Source: a virus
Virus record (IMG/VR): IMGVR_UViG_3300046690_000087
Location: 1 to 38,473 of that record
Length of the DNA: 38,473 nt
Direction: 5' to 3' (one strand)
This document shows, piece by piece, positions 32,776-38,388 of this stretch. Position numbers and translations under genes: made by a program. Position 1 is the first letter of the stretch; the number at the start of each line of letters is the position of its first letter. The notes beneath the pieces are model-generated. The model had not been told where the DNA came from and did not search any database. It worked only from the letters and a program-made list of their open reading frames with translations.

Positions 32776-34124
32776 CATATTCTCCTGTTCCACCGACCCA
32801 TCGGTGGTGGAAGTGTCTTCCAGAGCTCGTTAAGCTGCATCCCCTGAGACATTGGGGGTTTTTCACGATATTTCGGCGGCACCCATATGGACTGCGAAAC
32901 ACCAAAGTCCTCGCGGTAGCCCAGTGCTCCTATCCGCAAGGCGTCGGCATAGTGAGATGTCCAGTCGTGGCGGGGCCGTTCATGAAATGCCTTCTTGTCT
33001 TCACTCCACTCGCGTTGGTATTGCTTCAATGCCTCCATACCGACTCGGCAATTTTGGGCATCAAAGCACGCAATGCCGAGCATCTTTCTTGTGGCCTGTA
33101 TTCCATCCTGTACGGACATCTCGGGGGCGATACGCCCGCGTATGTCGAAGGAAAGTAGCTGCTCCTGCATACTGCGGCCCGTCTGTAGGGACTTGGCCCG
33201 CACATCGTGGGGCAGATAATACGTCCCGTAAGTCCAGCCATACTGGTCTTTCTTGTTATGCAGAACATCAACGTAGTCGCTTATCTGCAGACCCGATGCT
33301 GCGTAGCAGTCAAAGAAAATAGGGCGGTTAGCAATGACCTGGAAAAACCAGATAACCGTATCGTCGGTGTAACCCAGATCCCAACAGGTGTAGACCTTAT
33401 GGCCTTCTTCGTAGGGGTAGATTCCAACGCGGTTTTCGAGGATGGCTCGGTTGATATCCCGCCCGTAGAAGCTCCCTCGTATCGCCGCATCGAAGCTGCA
33501 CTCGTACTCCTGGGCGTATTCTTCTTCATCCATCATCTCCCGGGCCTGCCTTAACTCCTCCTCGTCCAGAATGTGGGACTCGGACGCCCGGAGGATCATG
33601 CTAAACCACTCTGGGTTATTCTGCGCTTTATCCCAGATGTCCCAGAACTCATTCTTCCCTGCCGGTGTTCCCATAAACACCGCCCACCCCTTGCGATCGC
33701 TCAGTGCGGGCCGGATAATCTCCGGCCAGAGGCGTGGTTTTTGCTGAGCCGGTTCATCCATGAGGACACCGTCGTGATACAGCCCCCGCAGTGCGTCGGG
33801 GTTATCCCCTCCAAACAGGCGGACTCTTGAGTTATTCACAAGCTCGACCGTGAGTTCCGCGATATTAGCCTTTCTACGAAAGGGGGCGCTATACCGGAGG
33901 AGATAATCCCACGCTACTGACTTGGCCTGGGAATAGAATGGTGCCACGTAAGAGTATCTAGCGTTCTCCTTGGGCGTATACATCGCCCTCTCTACTAATT
34001 CGTTCACTCCCGCTACGGTCTTACCTGCGCGCCTGTGACATACTAGCACTCCCCACCGCTGCGTCCTCTCGTGGAAAGGTATAAACTGGTGGCGGGGGCT
34101 GTAGATACTGTGGAGTTCATCCAC
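32775..34124 (-). CDS. terL: Terminase large subunit (DNA-packaging ATPase/nuclease)
   Basis: This 449-residue protein has Walker A-type VCHRRAGKT (about residues 28-37), the Walker B/catalytic pair GVLMDEPAQ (about 115-123) and the C-motif/coupling region AVFMGTPAGKNEF. In the nuclease half, YTCWDLGYTDDTVIWFF carries the first acidic residue, and the C-terminal part has HDWTSHYADALR, the last metal-binding Asp line. It packages DNA through the portal and cuts it. GTG 34124 is chosen, with GGAAGG upstream; it overlaps the 34398 gene by 8 bp and the portal start at its end. Confidence 0.95.
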   Translation of the reverse strand: MDELHSIYSPRHQFIPFHERTQRWGVLVCHRRAGKTVAGVNELVERAMYTPKENARYSYVAPFYSQAKSVAWDYLLRYSAPFRRKANIAELTVELVNNSRVRLFGGDNPDALRGLYHDGVLMDEPAQQKPRLWPEIIRPALSDRKGWAVFMGTPAGKNEFWDIWDKAQNNPEWFSMILRASESHILDEEELRQAREMMDEEEYAQEYECSFDAAIRGSFYGRDINRAILENRVGIYPYEEGHKVYTCWDLGYTDDTVIWFFQVIANRPIFFDCYAASGLQISDYVDVLHNKKDQYGWTYGTYYLPHDVRAKSLQTGRSMQEQLLSFDIRGRIAPEMSVQDGIQATRKMLGIACFDAQNCRVGMEALKQYQREWSEDKKAFHERPRHDWTSHYADALRIGALGYREDFGVSQSIWVPPKYREKPPMSQGMQLNELWKTLPPPMGRWNRRI

Positions 34125-34398
34125 TCGACTCTACCTTCCGGACCAGCTCTCCCTCCAACGCGGGCAGCTCTCCATCAAGGGGTGACTGTTTGATGGAGTG
34201 GACAACCTTGAACACATGCTCTCCTAGTGGACCAGCTCCCCTCACCTCCTGAGGCATTTGCTTCTCTATCATCTCTACAAGTTTCGTGTTGTGGGCTCTC
34301 CAATACGCCCGACACCACTGAGGGGTGGCTACCTCAAGCGCAGCCGTCGTCAGACGTTCCTTGAGAGTATCGACGTTTTTCTTTACGATATCGTCCAT
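34117..34398 (-). CDS. Candidate terminase small subunit
   Basis: This 93-residue protein is mostly helical (VDTLKERLTTAALEVAT; NTKLVEMIEKQMPQEV). Its place immediately before TerL with an 8-bp overlap is where the small subunit usually lies, but there is no clear helix-turn-helix. The sequence is too divergent for a family match, so the name rests on context. The ATG lies only 6 bases after the predicted -10 box, so its transcript may be leaderless. Confidence 0.55.
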   Translation of the reverse strand: MDDIVKKNVDTLKERLTTAALEVATPQWCRAYWRAHNTKLVEMIEKQMPQEVRGAGPLGEHVFKVVHSIKQSPLDGELPALEGELVRKVESSG

Positions 34399-34404
34399 GG
34401 TCGC

Positions 34405-34433
34405 ACTATACGCGCACCGGGTGCAAAGCGCAA
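34405..34433 (-). promoter_or_regulatory. Late promoter for the terminase and structural block
   Basis: On the minus strand, TTGCGC (34433-34428) and TATAGT (34410-34405) are separated by 17 bp. The block AATACTTGCGCTTTGC (34438-34423) is identical to the one at 8964-8979 on the plus strand. The predicted start falls at or within a base or two of ATG 34398. Confidence 0.65.
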
Positions 34434-34570
34434 GTATTTCCGCAGGTGGTTCCCTTTTCCTGATGTAAATATCTCACCGGACTGTCTCATTCCTAATACT
34501 CTCGCTGGAACGTGGAAGGTGGGGGCGACTCCACAGGGCCACCCCCGCCTGCGGGCTCACTAGGGGGTGC

Positions 34571-34628
34571 CTAGACCACAGACAACAGAACGTTTGTGGT
34601 TTTGCGAAAAGACAACAGACCTAGACCA
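34571..34628 (+). repeat. Nested direct repeats CTAGACCA and AGACAACAGA
   Basis: CTAGACCA occurs at 34571-34578 and 34621-34628, and AGACAACAGA at 34580-34589 and 34610-34619. The order is CTAGACCA, AGACAACAGA, spacer, AGACAACAGA, CTAGACCA. The spacer region also contains TGTGGT, which can pair with ACCACA at the left. It may be a protein-binding site. Confidence 0.5.
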
Positions 34629-34742
34629 AGGACGCAACAGTGGATACGAAAGAGCTCATCGCGAATTCAGCTCCACATCGCGCGCATCGGCACCAGAACG
34701 CGATTATAGACGCGCCGACGCCGGTCTACGGAGGGGGGCCTA

Positions 34743-35122
34743 TGCATAGGGGCAGAGCGTGCAAGGGGGCTCTTGTGCAGGCCGTGCAAATGCATAGGGC
34801 TGTAATAAGGGGTATGTTATGTATATATATCATGTTTTATAGTCTTATATATAACTACCCTGCACACCCACACCCACGGGCGTAGAGCCACGCACCAATA
34901 TGGAGCACCCATGCACCATTGCAGGGTTGAGAATGAAGCATTTTCCTTCAGTGCCTGAATTCAGCACAATGTGTCGTCCCGCGTCACCCTTGCTCCCCTG
35001 TGCAGGGTGCCGTGCAAGGGCGGCACAATGTGCCCTCTAGCGGCACCCAGCACATACTATGCCATACTATACCCAGTCGCCCTAAATGTTGGGCAAGGGT
35101 GCAGGGCGTTACCCTTGCACCC
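34743..35122 (+). repeat. TGCA-rich iteron-like cluster with GTGCA(A/G)GGG copies and inverted repeats
   Basis: TGCA begins at 34743, 34760, 34776, 34785, 34791, 34861, 34912, 34920, 35001, 35013, 35100 and 35116, twelve copies in about 375 bp. Several extend to GTGCAAGGG or GTGCAGGG in either orientation. GCAAGGGT (35093-35100) pairs with ACCCTTGC (35111-35118), and CCCTTGC (34987-34993) pairs with GCAAGGG (35014-35020). GCACAATGTG is repeated directly at 34964-34973 and 35023-35032. Confidence 0.5.
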
Positions 35123-35320
35123 GGCACAGACCGGCGCAACCCCACCTAAACGCGACCAAGCGCCACGCAGAGCACGCACCCGCTACCTACCCCGCCACTG
35201 GCACCCTCTCGCCCGCCTATGGCCCCATTTGCGCTCCGTCCAAATAGTTGGCCCAAACCCGCGCTCCTGGCATGGCGCTTGCTCTATATACTGTGCGGGG
35301 CCGACCGGCACCCGCCAAAC

Positions 35321-35334
35321 CCGCCACTTGGAGA
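35321..35334 (+). promoter_or_regulatory. Degenerate CCACCAC-type leader (possible eighth copy)
   Basis: CCGCCACTTGGAGA differs from CCACCACAAGGAGA at three of 14 positions and lies five bases before ATG 35340. It supplies the GGAG site for that gene. Confidence 0.4.
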
Positions 35335-35339
35335 AAACC

Positions 35340-35792
35340 ATGGCACGCAAGAACAGCACGAAAAAGGCCGCGCAAGCGCCTAGCACGCCCGTTGTGACCG
35401 TTGTGAGCGCACCCGCGCAAGATGCACCCGTTGTGACCGTTGTAAACGCACCCGCACCCGCGGAAACCACGGCGATTACGCCCGCGCAAGTGGCGGCGAA
35501 CGCAGTGGCACCCGCGAAAGCGCCGCGCTACGTTACGCGGGCGAATTTTAACTTGCAGCAGACCGTGGCGACGGTTGTGCCCAACCCGAAGCGGGCCGGA
35601 TGCGCTGCCCACACGGCATTTTCGTTTTACGAAGTTGGCGCTACGCTTGCCGCGTGCATGGAAAATAGCGCCAAAGCGGGCCACAAGGGAAAATTCGCCC
35701 TGCTGACCGCGAACGTGGCGTGGGATTTGGCCCACGGGTTTATAACGCTGAACGCCGTGGCGACCGCGCCAGTTGCCGCAGAAACCAAGTAA
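35340..35792 (+). CDS. NPKRxGCAA-domain protein (paralogue of the 2845 gene)
   Basis: This 150-residue protein starts MARKNSTKKAAQAP, a short basic N-terminus, followed by an Ala/Pro/Val-rich stretch in which PVVTVV(S/N)AP is repeated. The C-terminal domain carries NPKRAGCAAH and ends WDLAHGFITLNAV, matching NPKRTGCAAY and YDLAHGFIKAA in the 2845 gene product. The domain recurs in small phage proteins of unknown function. GGAG lies 6 bases before ATG 35340. A terminator-like hairpin follows the stop. It is the first gene of the right-hand cluster, suggesting strong early expression. Confidence 0.75.
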   Translation: MARKNSTKKAAQAPSTPVVTVVSAPAQDAPVVTVVNAPAPAETTAITPAQVAANAVAPAKAPRYVTRANFNLQQTVATVVPNPKRAGCAAHTAFSFYEVGATLAACMENSAKAGHKGKFALLTANVAWDLAHGFITLNAVATAPVAAETK

Positions 35793-35807
35793 GCGCCGAA
35801 AGGCGTA

Positions 35808-35838
35808 GCCAAGAGCCCCGAAGTTTGGGGCTGTTGGC
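35808..35838 (+). terminator. Terminator-like hairpin after the 35340 gene
   Basis: GCCAAGAGCCCC pairs with GGGGCTGTTGGC (11 of 12 bases) around a 7-base loop, and ATTTCT follows. The stem starts 16 bases after the stop at 35792. The U-tract is short, so partial read-through to the downstream genes is expected. Confidence 0.6.
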
Positions 35839-35900
35839 ATTTCTAAGCTCTGCCGCGAAGTACCACCGTCGGCTGCGTTTAGAAATGCCCTCCGGCAGAG
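35836..35900 (+). ncRNA. Candidate pseudoknot RNA element
   Basis: GGCATTTCTAA (35836-35846) is complementary to TTAGAAATGCC (35879-35889), 11 bp. CTCTGCCG (35848-35855) is complementary to CGGCAGAG (35893-35900), 8 bp. The strands occur in the order S1, S2, S1', S2', the pattern of an H-type pseudoknot. An A-rich run follows. The first strand shares three bases with the upstream terminator stem, so the two structures could compete. It may be a small RNA, an RNA-stability element or a regulator of the following genes. Confidence 0.45.
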
Positions 35901-35933
35901 AAAAAATAAATCTTTCAATCTAGGAAAAATAAA

Positions 35934-36026
35934 ATGAAGTTCATAGTCGAAATCGTTATTCTGCTTTTGCCCCACGGACGCACCCGTGCGATTTTGTCGC
36001 ACATCCTGAAGACGGTAAAAAGATGA
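35934..36026 (+). CDS. Possible 30-residue membrane peptide
   Basis: ATG 35934 opens a 30-codon ORF (MKFIVEIVILLLPHG then RTRAILSHILKTVKR) ending TGA 36024-36026. An AGG about 9 bases upstream is a weak site. A hydrophobic first half and basic second half resemble small membrane or toxin-like peptides. It may be a chance ORF. Confidence 0.3.
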   Translation: MKFIVEIVILLLPHGRTRAILSHILKTVKR

Positions 36027-36053
36027 CCCATCCGGCCATTGCTGCGGTATAAT
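36023..36053 (+). promoter_or_regulatory. Possible promoter ahead of the 36091 gene
   Basis: A perfect TATAAT lies at 36048-36053. The best -35 is ATGACC (36023-36028) at 19 bp, which is long, so the call is tentative. Transcription would start near 36060, just before the CCACCAC leader. Confidence 0.4.
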
Positions 36054-36066
36054 GGTCCTGTAGCAA

Positions 36067-36083
36067 CCACCACCGAAAGGAGA
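36067..36083 (+). promoter_or_regulatory. CCACCAC-type extended ribosome-binding leader, copy 4
   Basis: The sequence is CCACCACCGAAAGGAGA, seven bases before ATG 36091. Confidence 0.65.
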
Positions 36084-36090
36084 ATTAGAA

Positions 36091-36231
36091 ATGAAACCCC
36101 TGACCTATGCGGAAATGCTGGAGTTTGTACGTAACAATATTCCCGACCAACCGGTGACGGAGCGGAACCTTGATTGGATCGCCCGGCTAATGGTTAACTG
36201 GTACGATGTTGGCCGCCGAGAAAGTCAGTGA
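36091..36231 (+). CDS. Small unidentified protein (46 residues)
   Basis: ATG 36091 follows an AAAGGAG site. The product (MKPLTYAEMLEFVRNN, then DQPVTERNLDWIARLMVNW) looks like two short helices. No family is recognised. Its stop overlaps the next start (TGATG), so the two are likely coupled. It opens a chain of small early-type genes. Confidence 0.6.
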   Translation: MKPLTYAEMLEFVRNNIPDQPVTERNLDWIARLMVNWYDVGRRESQ

Positions 36232-36344
36232 TGATAGTCAAACTCACTGCTGTTCTGGTTGGTGTGCCCCTCTTACTGATAATCTGGGGCGCACCCGTAG
36301 TGCTGCTGATGGCAGCGGTCAAGCACATCTGGAACTGGCTATGA
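36231..36344 (+). CDS. Small single-pass membrane protein (37 residues)
   Basis: ATG 36231 shares its A with the previous TGA. The product has one long hydrophobic stretch (LTAVLVGVPLLLIIWGAPVVLL) and ends KHIWNWL. The stop overlaps ATG 36341 in an ATGA pattern. Exact tiling between two genes supports it. Confidence 0.5.
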   Translation: MIVKLTAVLVGVPLLLIIWGAPVVLLMAAVKHIWNWL

Positions 36345-36508
36345 ACATGCTAGTCGCCCTTACGCCAGAATTTGTAATCTATCGCCGTGGGTGGGTCTGG
36401 GCGAAACTGGCCTGCGGCCACGAAAAGCTCATATCCACCCATGCGTTCAACAAGTACCAAGGGCAGAAAATTGTTTGTTTCCGTTGTCCCACCACGAAAG
36501 GAAAATAA
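36341..36508 (+). CDS. Small Cys/His zinc-binding-type protein
   Basis: This 55-residue protein (start ATG 36341 by ATGA overlap) contains YRRGWVWAKLACGHEKLIS and later CFRC, a C-x-H...C-x2-C set that may bind zinc. The longer in-frame ORF upstream runs through the two preceding small genes and is rejected. It may be a short zinc-ribbon nucleic-acid or protein binder. Confidence 0.6.
   Translation: MNMLVALTPEFVIYRRGWVWAKLACGHEKLISTHAFNKYQGQKIVCFRCPTTKGK
36488..36504 (+). promoter_or_regulatory. CCACCAC-type extended ribosome-binding leader, copy 5
   Basis: The sequence is CCCACCACGAAAGGAAA, five bases before GTG 36510. Its first part is inside the end of the 36341 coding region, so the motif is kept there despite encoding residues (PTTKG). 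Confidence 0.6.
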
Positions 36509-36509
36509 A

Positions 36510-36830
36510 GTGAAGGATCCTGTTAGCTTGGATGAAGTAGTCCAGATGCTGTACTCGCCCCACACGGGCGAGCTTAGAACACCGACCCTTGCGGCCAAGG
36601 CGGACGATGAGTTGGTCCAGAAGTGCCGCGCCCGCAACATCGAAATCTTCTACCTGCGGGGCGAAGAGCTCAAGCGGTTTGCCGAGCACAACAAGGACTG
36701 GCCCGAAGAAGAGGGTTGGTACTGGTGGAGCTGTTCCCCTGGATGCTTGCCCGATGGGGAAGCCACTGGGCCATTCCCGACCAAGCGGGCCGTGTGTGAA
36801 GATGCACTGGGAGAAGACGATGGATTTTAA
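36510..36830 (+). CDS. Unidentified phage protein (106 residues)
   Basis: GTG 36510 lies one base after the previous TAA, with AAAGGAAA as its site. The product (VKDPVSLDEVVQMLYSPH) is acidic, with FYLRGEELKRFAEHNKDWPEEEGWYWWS then CSPGCLPDGEATGPF and KRAVCEDALGE. The C-terminal phrase resembles small phage proteins in which EGWYWW...GPF...A is a conserved line, function unknown. It overlaps the next gene by 11 bp. Confidence 0.65.
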   Translation: MKDPVSLDEVVQMLYSPHTGELRTPTLAAKADDELVQKCRARNIEIFYLRGEELKRFAEHNKDWPEEEGWYWWSCSPGCLPDGEATGPFPTKRAVCEDALGEDDGF

Positions 36831-37050
36831 CAGACTTCACAGGATGAATGTGGCGCTGGAATATCTTAAGACCGCCAAGAAAATACTGGAAACCATTGGC
36901 CCAGAAGAGCGGGCCGTGTACGACGAACTTTTGAAGACGGCCCCACAAGCACCGAAAACAAAAGCATTCCTCGCGAACGCTGCGGCGTTGGAAGATGCCC
37001 ACGACTGTGTGGGCGAAGCACTGGAATATCTCGCTCTAGTCACTCTTTAG
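36820..37050 (+). CDS. Small helical protein (76 residues)
   Basis: ATG 36820 follows GGGAGA and lies inside the end of the previous gene. The product is helical and charged (MNVALEYLKTAKKILETI; AFLANAAALEDAHDCVGEALEYLALVTL). The two segments repeat the A-x-EYL pattern. No family is recognised. Confidence 0.6.
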   Translation: MDFNRLHRMNVALEYLKTAKKILETIGPEERAVYDELLKTAPQAPKTKAFLANAAALEDAHDCVGEALEYLALVTL

Positions 37051-37077
37051 GAAGCTCGGGCCGGTGCAAATTAGAAC

Positions 37078-37107
37078 TTGCATTCGGCCCGCTTCGCAAG
37101 GTATAAT
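37078..37107 (+). promoter_or_regulatory. Promoter for the 37157 gene
   Basis: TTGCAT (37078-37083) and TATAAT (37102-37107) are separated by 18 bp. CTTGCATTC is identical to the -35 region at 2785-2793. The transcript would start near 37114 with a leader of about 43 bases containing the CCACCAC motif. Confidence 0.6.
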
Positions 37108-37138
37108 GTAGTTAGTGCGGCGCGAGCCTCACATCTTT

Positions 37139-37152
37139 CCACCACGAAGGAG
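37139..37152 (+). promoter_or_regulatory. CCACCAC-type extended ribosome-binding leader, copy 6
   Basis: The sequence is CCACCACGAAGGAG, four bases before ATG 37157. The in-frame longer ORF from 37115 is rejected in favour of this start. Confidence 0.65.
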
Positions 37153-37156
37153 TGAC

Positions 37157-37345
37157 ATGACTAAGACACAGCAACAGGCTCTACTGAGCACCATAGCTTT
37201 TCTTCTCAGCAAGTTGCCCCACCCCACGCAGGTTCAATTAGTGGAGGCAATCACTCGCTGGAGCACCAAACCAAATGGTCCAGATTTTCCCACGCTTAAT
37301 ATTCAGATAGCGATTAACGAAACCAGTCGCCACTTAAAAGGATAA
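37157..37345 (+). CDS. Small unidentified protein (62 residues)
   Basis: The start is fixed by AAGGAG and the CCACCAC leader. The product (TKTQQQALLSTIAFLLSKLPHPTQ then VEAITRWSTK and INETSRHLKG) is helical with a hydrophobic first helix. No family is recognised. It lies three bases before the DUF932 gene and shares its promoter. Confidence 0.6.
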   Translation: MTKTQQQALLSTIAFLLSKLPHPTQVQLVEAITRWSTKPNGPDFPTLNIQIAINETSRHLKG

Positions 37346-37348
37346 ACC

Positions 37349-38200
37349 ATGAACATCGCAGGCACAGTTCGCTACGCGCCATCCCAAGGGGCGTTGCAGA
37401 TCAAGAACTTTACGAACGCCACCAATGCCGATCTAGAGGCAGTGGCACCCGCCATCTTCGCAGTTGCGCCGCACCCGGAGCGCACGAAGCACACGTACCA
37501 GTTCGTGAGCACCATAGAGATGATCGAAGCCATGCGGAAAGAAGGATGGCAGGTCACCGCAGCGGGCCAGAAGTTTGTGCGGGACATGAACCGTTGGGCC
37601 TACGCCCGCCACTTCATCCGGATGCGCCACCAAGACGCCGTTGGTGACGAGTTTGTGCCGGAGGCCATTATCATGAACGCACACGACGGCACGGCAAGCT
37701 GGAAATACTTTGACGGCGCGTTCCGCCATGTCTGCACGAATGGTCTGGTGTGGGGCGAGATTATGGGCAGCGTGAAGGCCCACCACACGATGCGTCAAGC
37801 CGGACCCCAAGGCGTGACGGCCATCCAGCTCAGCGCGGAGTTTATGCGCGTGCTGCCGGAGAAAATGCGTATTGCTGAGCGGTTGAAGGATGCCATCATC
37901 ACAGAGGCACAGATGCTTTCGTACTTCGCACGTGCCATTGCCGTCCGGTGGCCGCACGGATCGTCTGTCCAACCTGCGGACTTGCAGCTCAGCCCGTGGC
38001 TGAAGGATGACTATGGTCTTACGATGTGGCAGGTCTACAATCACGCACAGCGATGGCTCGTCACCATCGGAGGAGTGCAAGGCGTCAACGCTGCGGGCCG
38101 CGTGTACGTGAGTGCCCCCGTGAAGCGCGTGGACGAAACCGTCCGTATCAACGTGGGGCTGTGGAACGCCGCACTAGATACGATCAAGGAAGTAGCGTGA
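37349..38200 (+). CDS. DUF932 family protein
   Basis: This 283-residue protein matches DUF932, a family of phage and plasmid proteins of unknown function. HTYQFVSTIEMIEAMRKEGW is the usual N-terminal line, FIRMRHQD follows, and EAIIMNAHDGTASWKYFDGAFRHVCTNGLVWG is the core, with its N-(S/A)-HDG and FR..C.NGL phrases. AAAGGA lies about 7 bases before ATG 37349. It sits in a small-gene early cluster. Its stop overlaps the next GTG. Confidence 0.85.
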   Translation: MNIAGTVRYAPSQGALQIKNFTNATNADLEAVAPAIFAVAPHPERTKHTYQFVSTIEMIEAMRKEGWQVTAAGQKFVRDMNRWAYARHFIRMRHQDAVGDEFVPEAIIMNAHDGTASWKYFDGAFRHVCTNGLVWGEIMGSVKAHHTMRQAGPQGVTAIQLSAEFMRVLPEKMRIAERLKDAIITEAQMLSYFARAIAVRWPHGSSVQPADLQLSPWLKDDYGLTMWQVYNHAQRWLVTIGGVQGVNAAGRVYVSAPVKRVDETVRINVGLWNAALDTIKEVA

Positions 38201-38388
38201 GCATAAGATCCGGTAAAGGATTCCCACCTAGACATATCCGCAAGGCAGATCAAGAATGGGAGCTTGCCGGATGTGCGCGCCAAGATGGCGATAAAGCAGC
38301 CGAACTTAAACATACCGAGCGTGCGCGTCTATGGCACCAAGGTATAGATCCTGATATAGTAGATCCCACCACAAGGAGAAACAAATGA
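38197..38388 (+). CDS. Small basic protein (63 residues)
   Basis: GTG 38197 overlaps the previous TGA, with AAGGAAG just ahead. The product (SIRSGKGFPPRHIRKADQEWELAGCARQDGDKAAELKHTERARLWHQ) has charged helices. No family is recognised. The stop overlaps the next ATG. Confidence 0.55.
   Translation: MSIRSGKGFPPRHIRKADQEWELAGCARQDGDKAAELKHTERARLWHQGIDPDIVDPTTRRNK
38331..38360 (+). promoter_or_regulatory. Possible promoter ahead of the 38385 gene
   Basis: ATGGCA (38331-38336) and TATAGT (38355-38360) are separated by 18 bp. It lies inside the end of the 38197 gene and would give a short leader starting around the CCACCAC motif. Confidence 0.35.
38365..38379 (+). promoter_or_regulatory. CCACCAC-type extended ribosome-binding leader, copy 7
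   Basis: The sequence is CCCACCACAAGGAGA, five bases before ATG 38385, and it is embedded in the last codons of the 38197 gene. Confidence 0.65.

Larger units (their letters stand above)
34439..35339 (+). other. Non-coding divergent region, candidate replication origin or control region
   Basis: No convincing gene lies here. Candidate structure at about 34516-34567 includes CACCCCC pairing with GGGGGTG. Next come paired direct repeats at 34571-34628, a TGCA-rich stretch from 34743 to 35122, and an A+T-rich patch (about 34811-34856, GTTATGTATATATATCATG and TATATATAAC). Further repeats follow at 34964-35032 and 35093-35122. A possible -10 (TATACT, 35287-35292) precedes the 35340 gene, with no clear -35. 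Late genes leave to the left and early-type genes to the right. Such regions commonly hold origins or regulator sites. Confidence 0.5.

Noticed and set aside
8964-34438. Idea that the identical 16-bp blocks are attachment sites
   Set aside because: They are in inverted orientation, each is placed as a -35 box with a correctly spaced -10, and no integrase is present.
34640-34885. ORFs in the divergent intergenic region (also the upstream extension of the 35340 gene from 34971)
   Set aside because: They run through repeats and an A+T-rich patch and show no domain. The 35340 start has the good ribosome site instead.
35217-36002. 261-codon minus-strand ORF over the 35340 gene
   Set aside because: It is antisense to a paralogous gene with matching domain phrases and crosses the terminator hairpin.
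36206-36340. Longer upstream extension of the 36341 gene
   Set aside because: It would overlap two exactly tiled small genes in another frame, and the first 45 residues have no domain. The ATGA junction at 36341 is more convincing.
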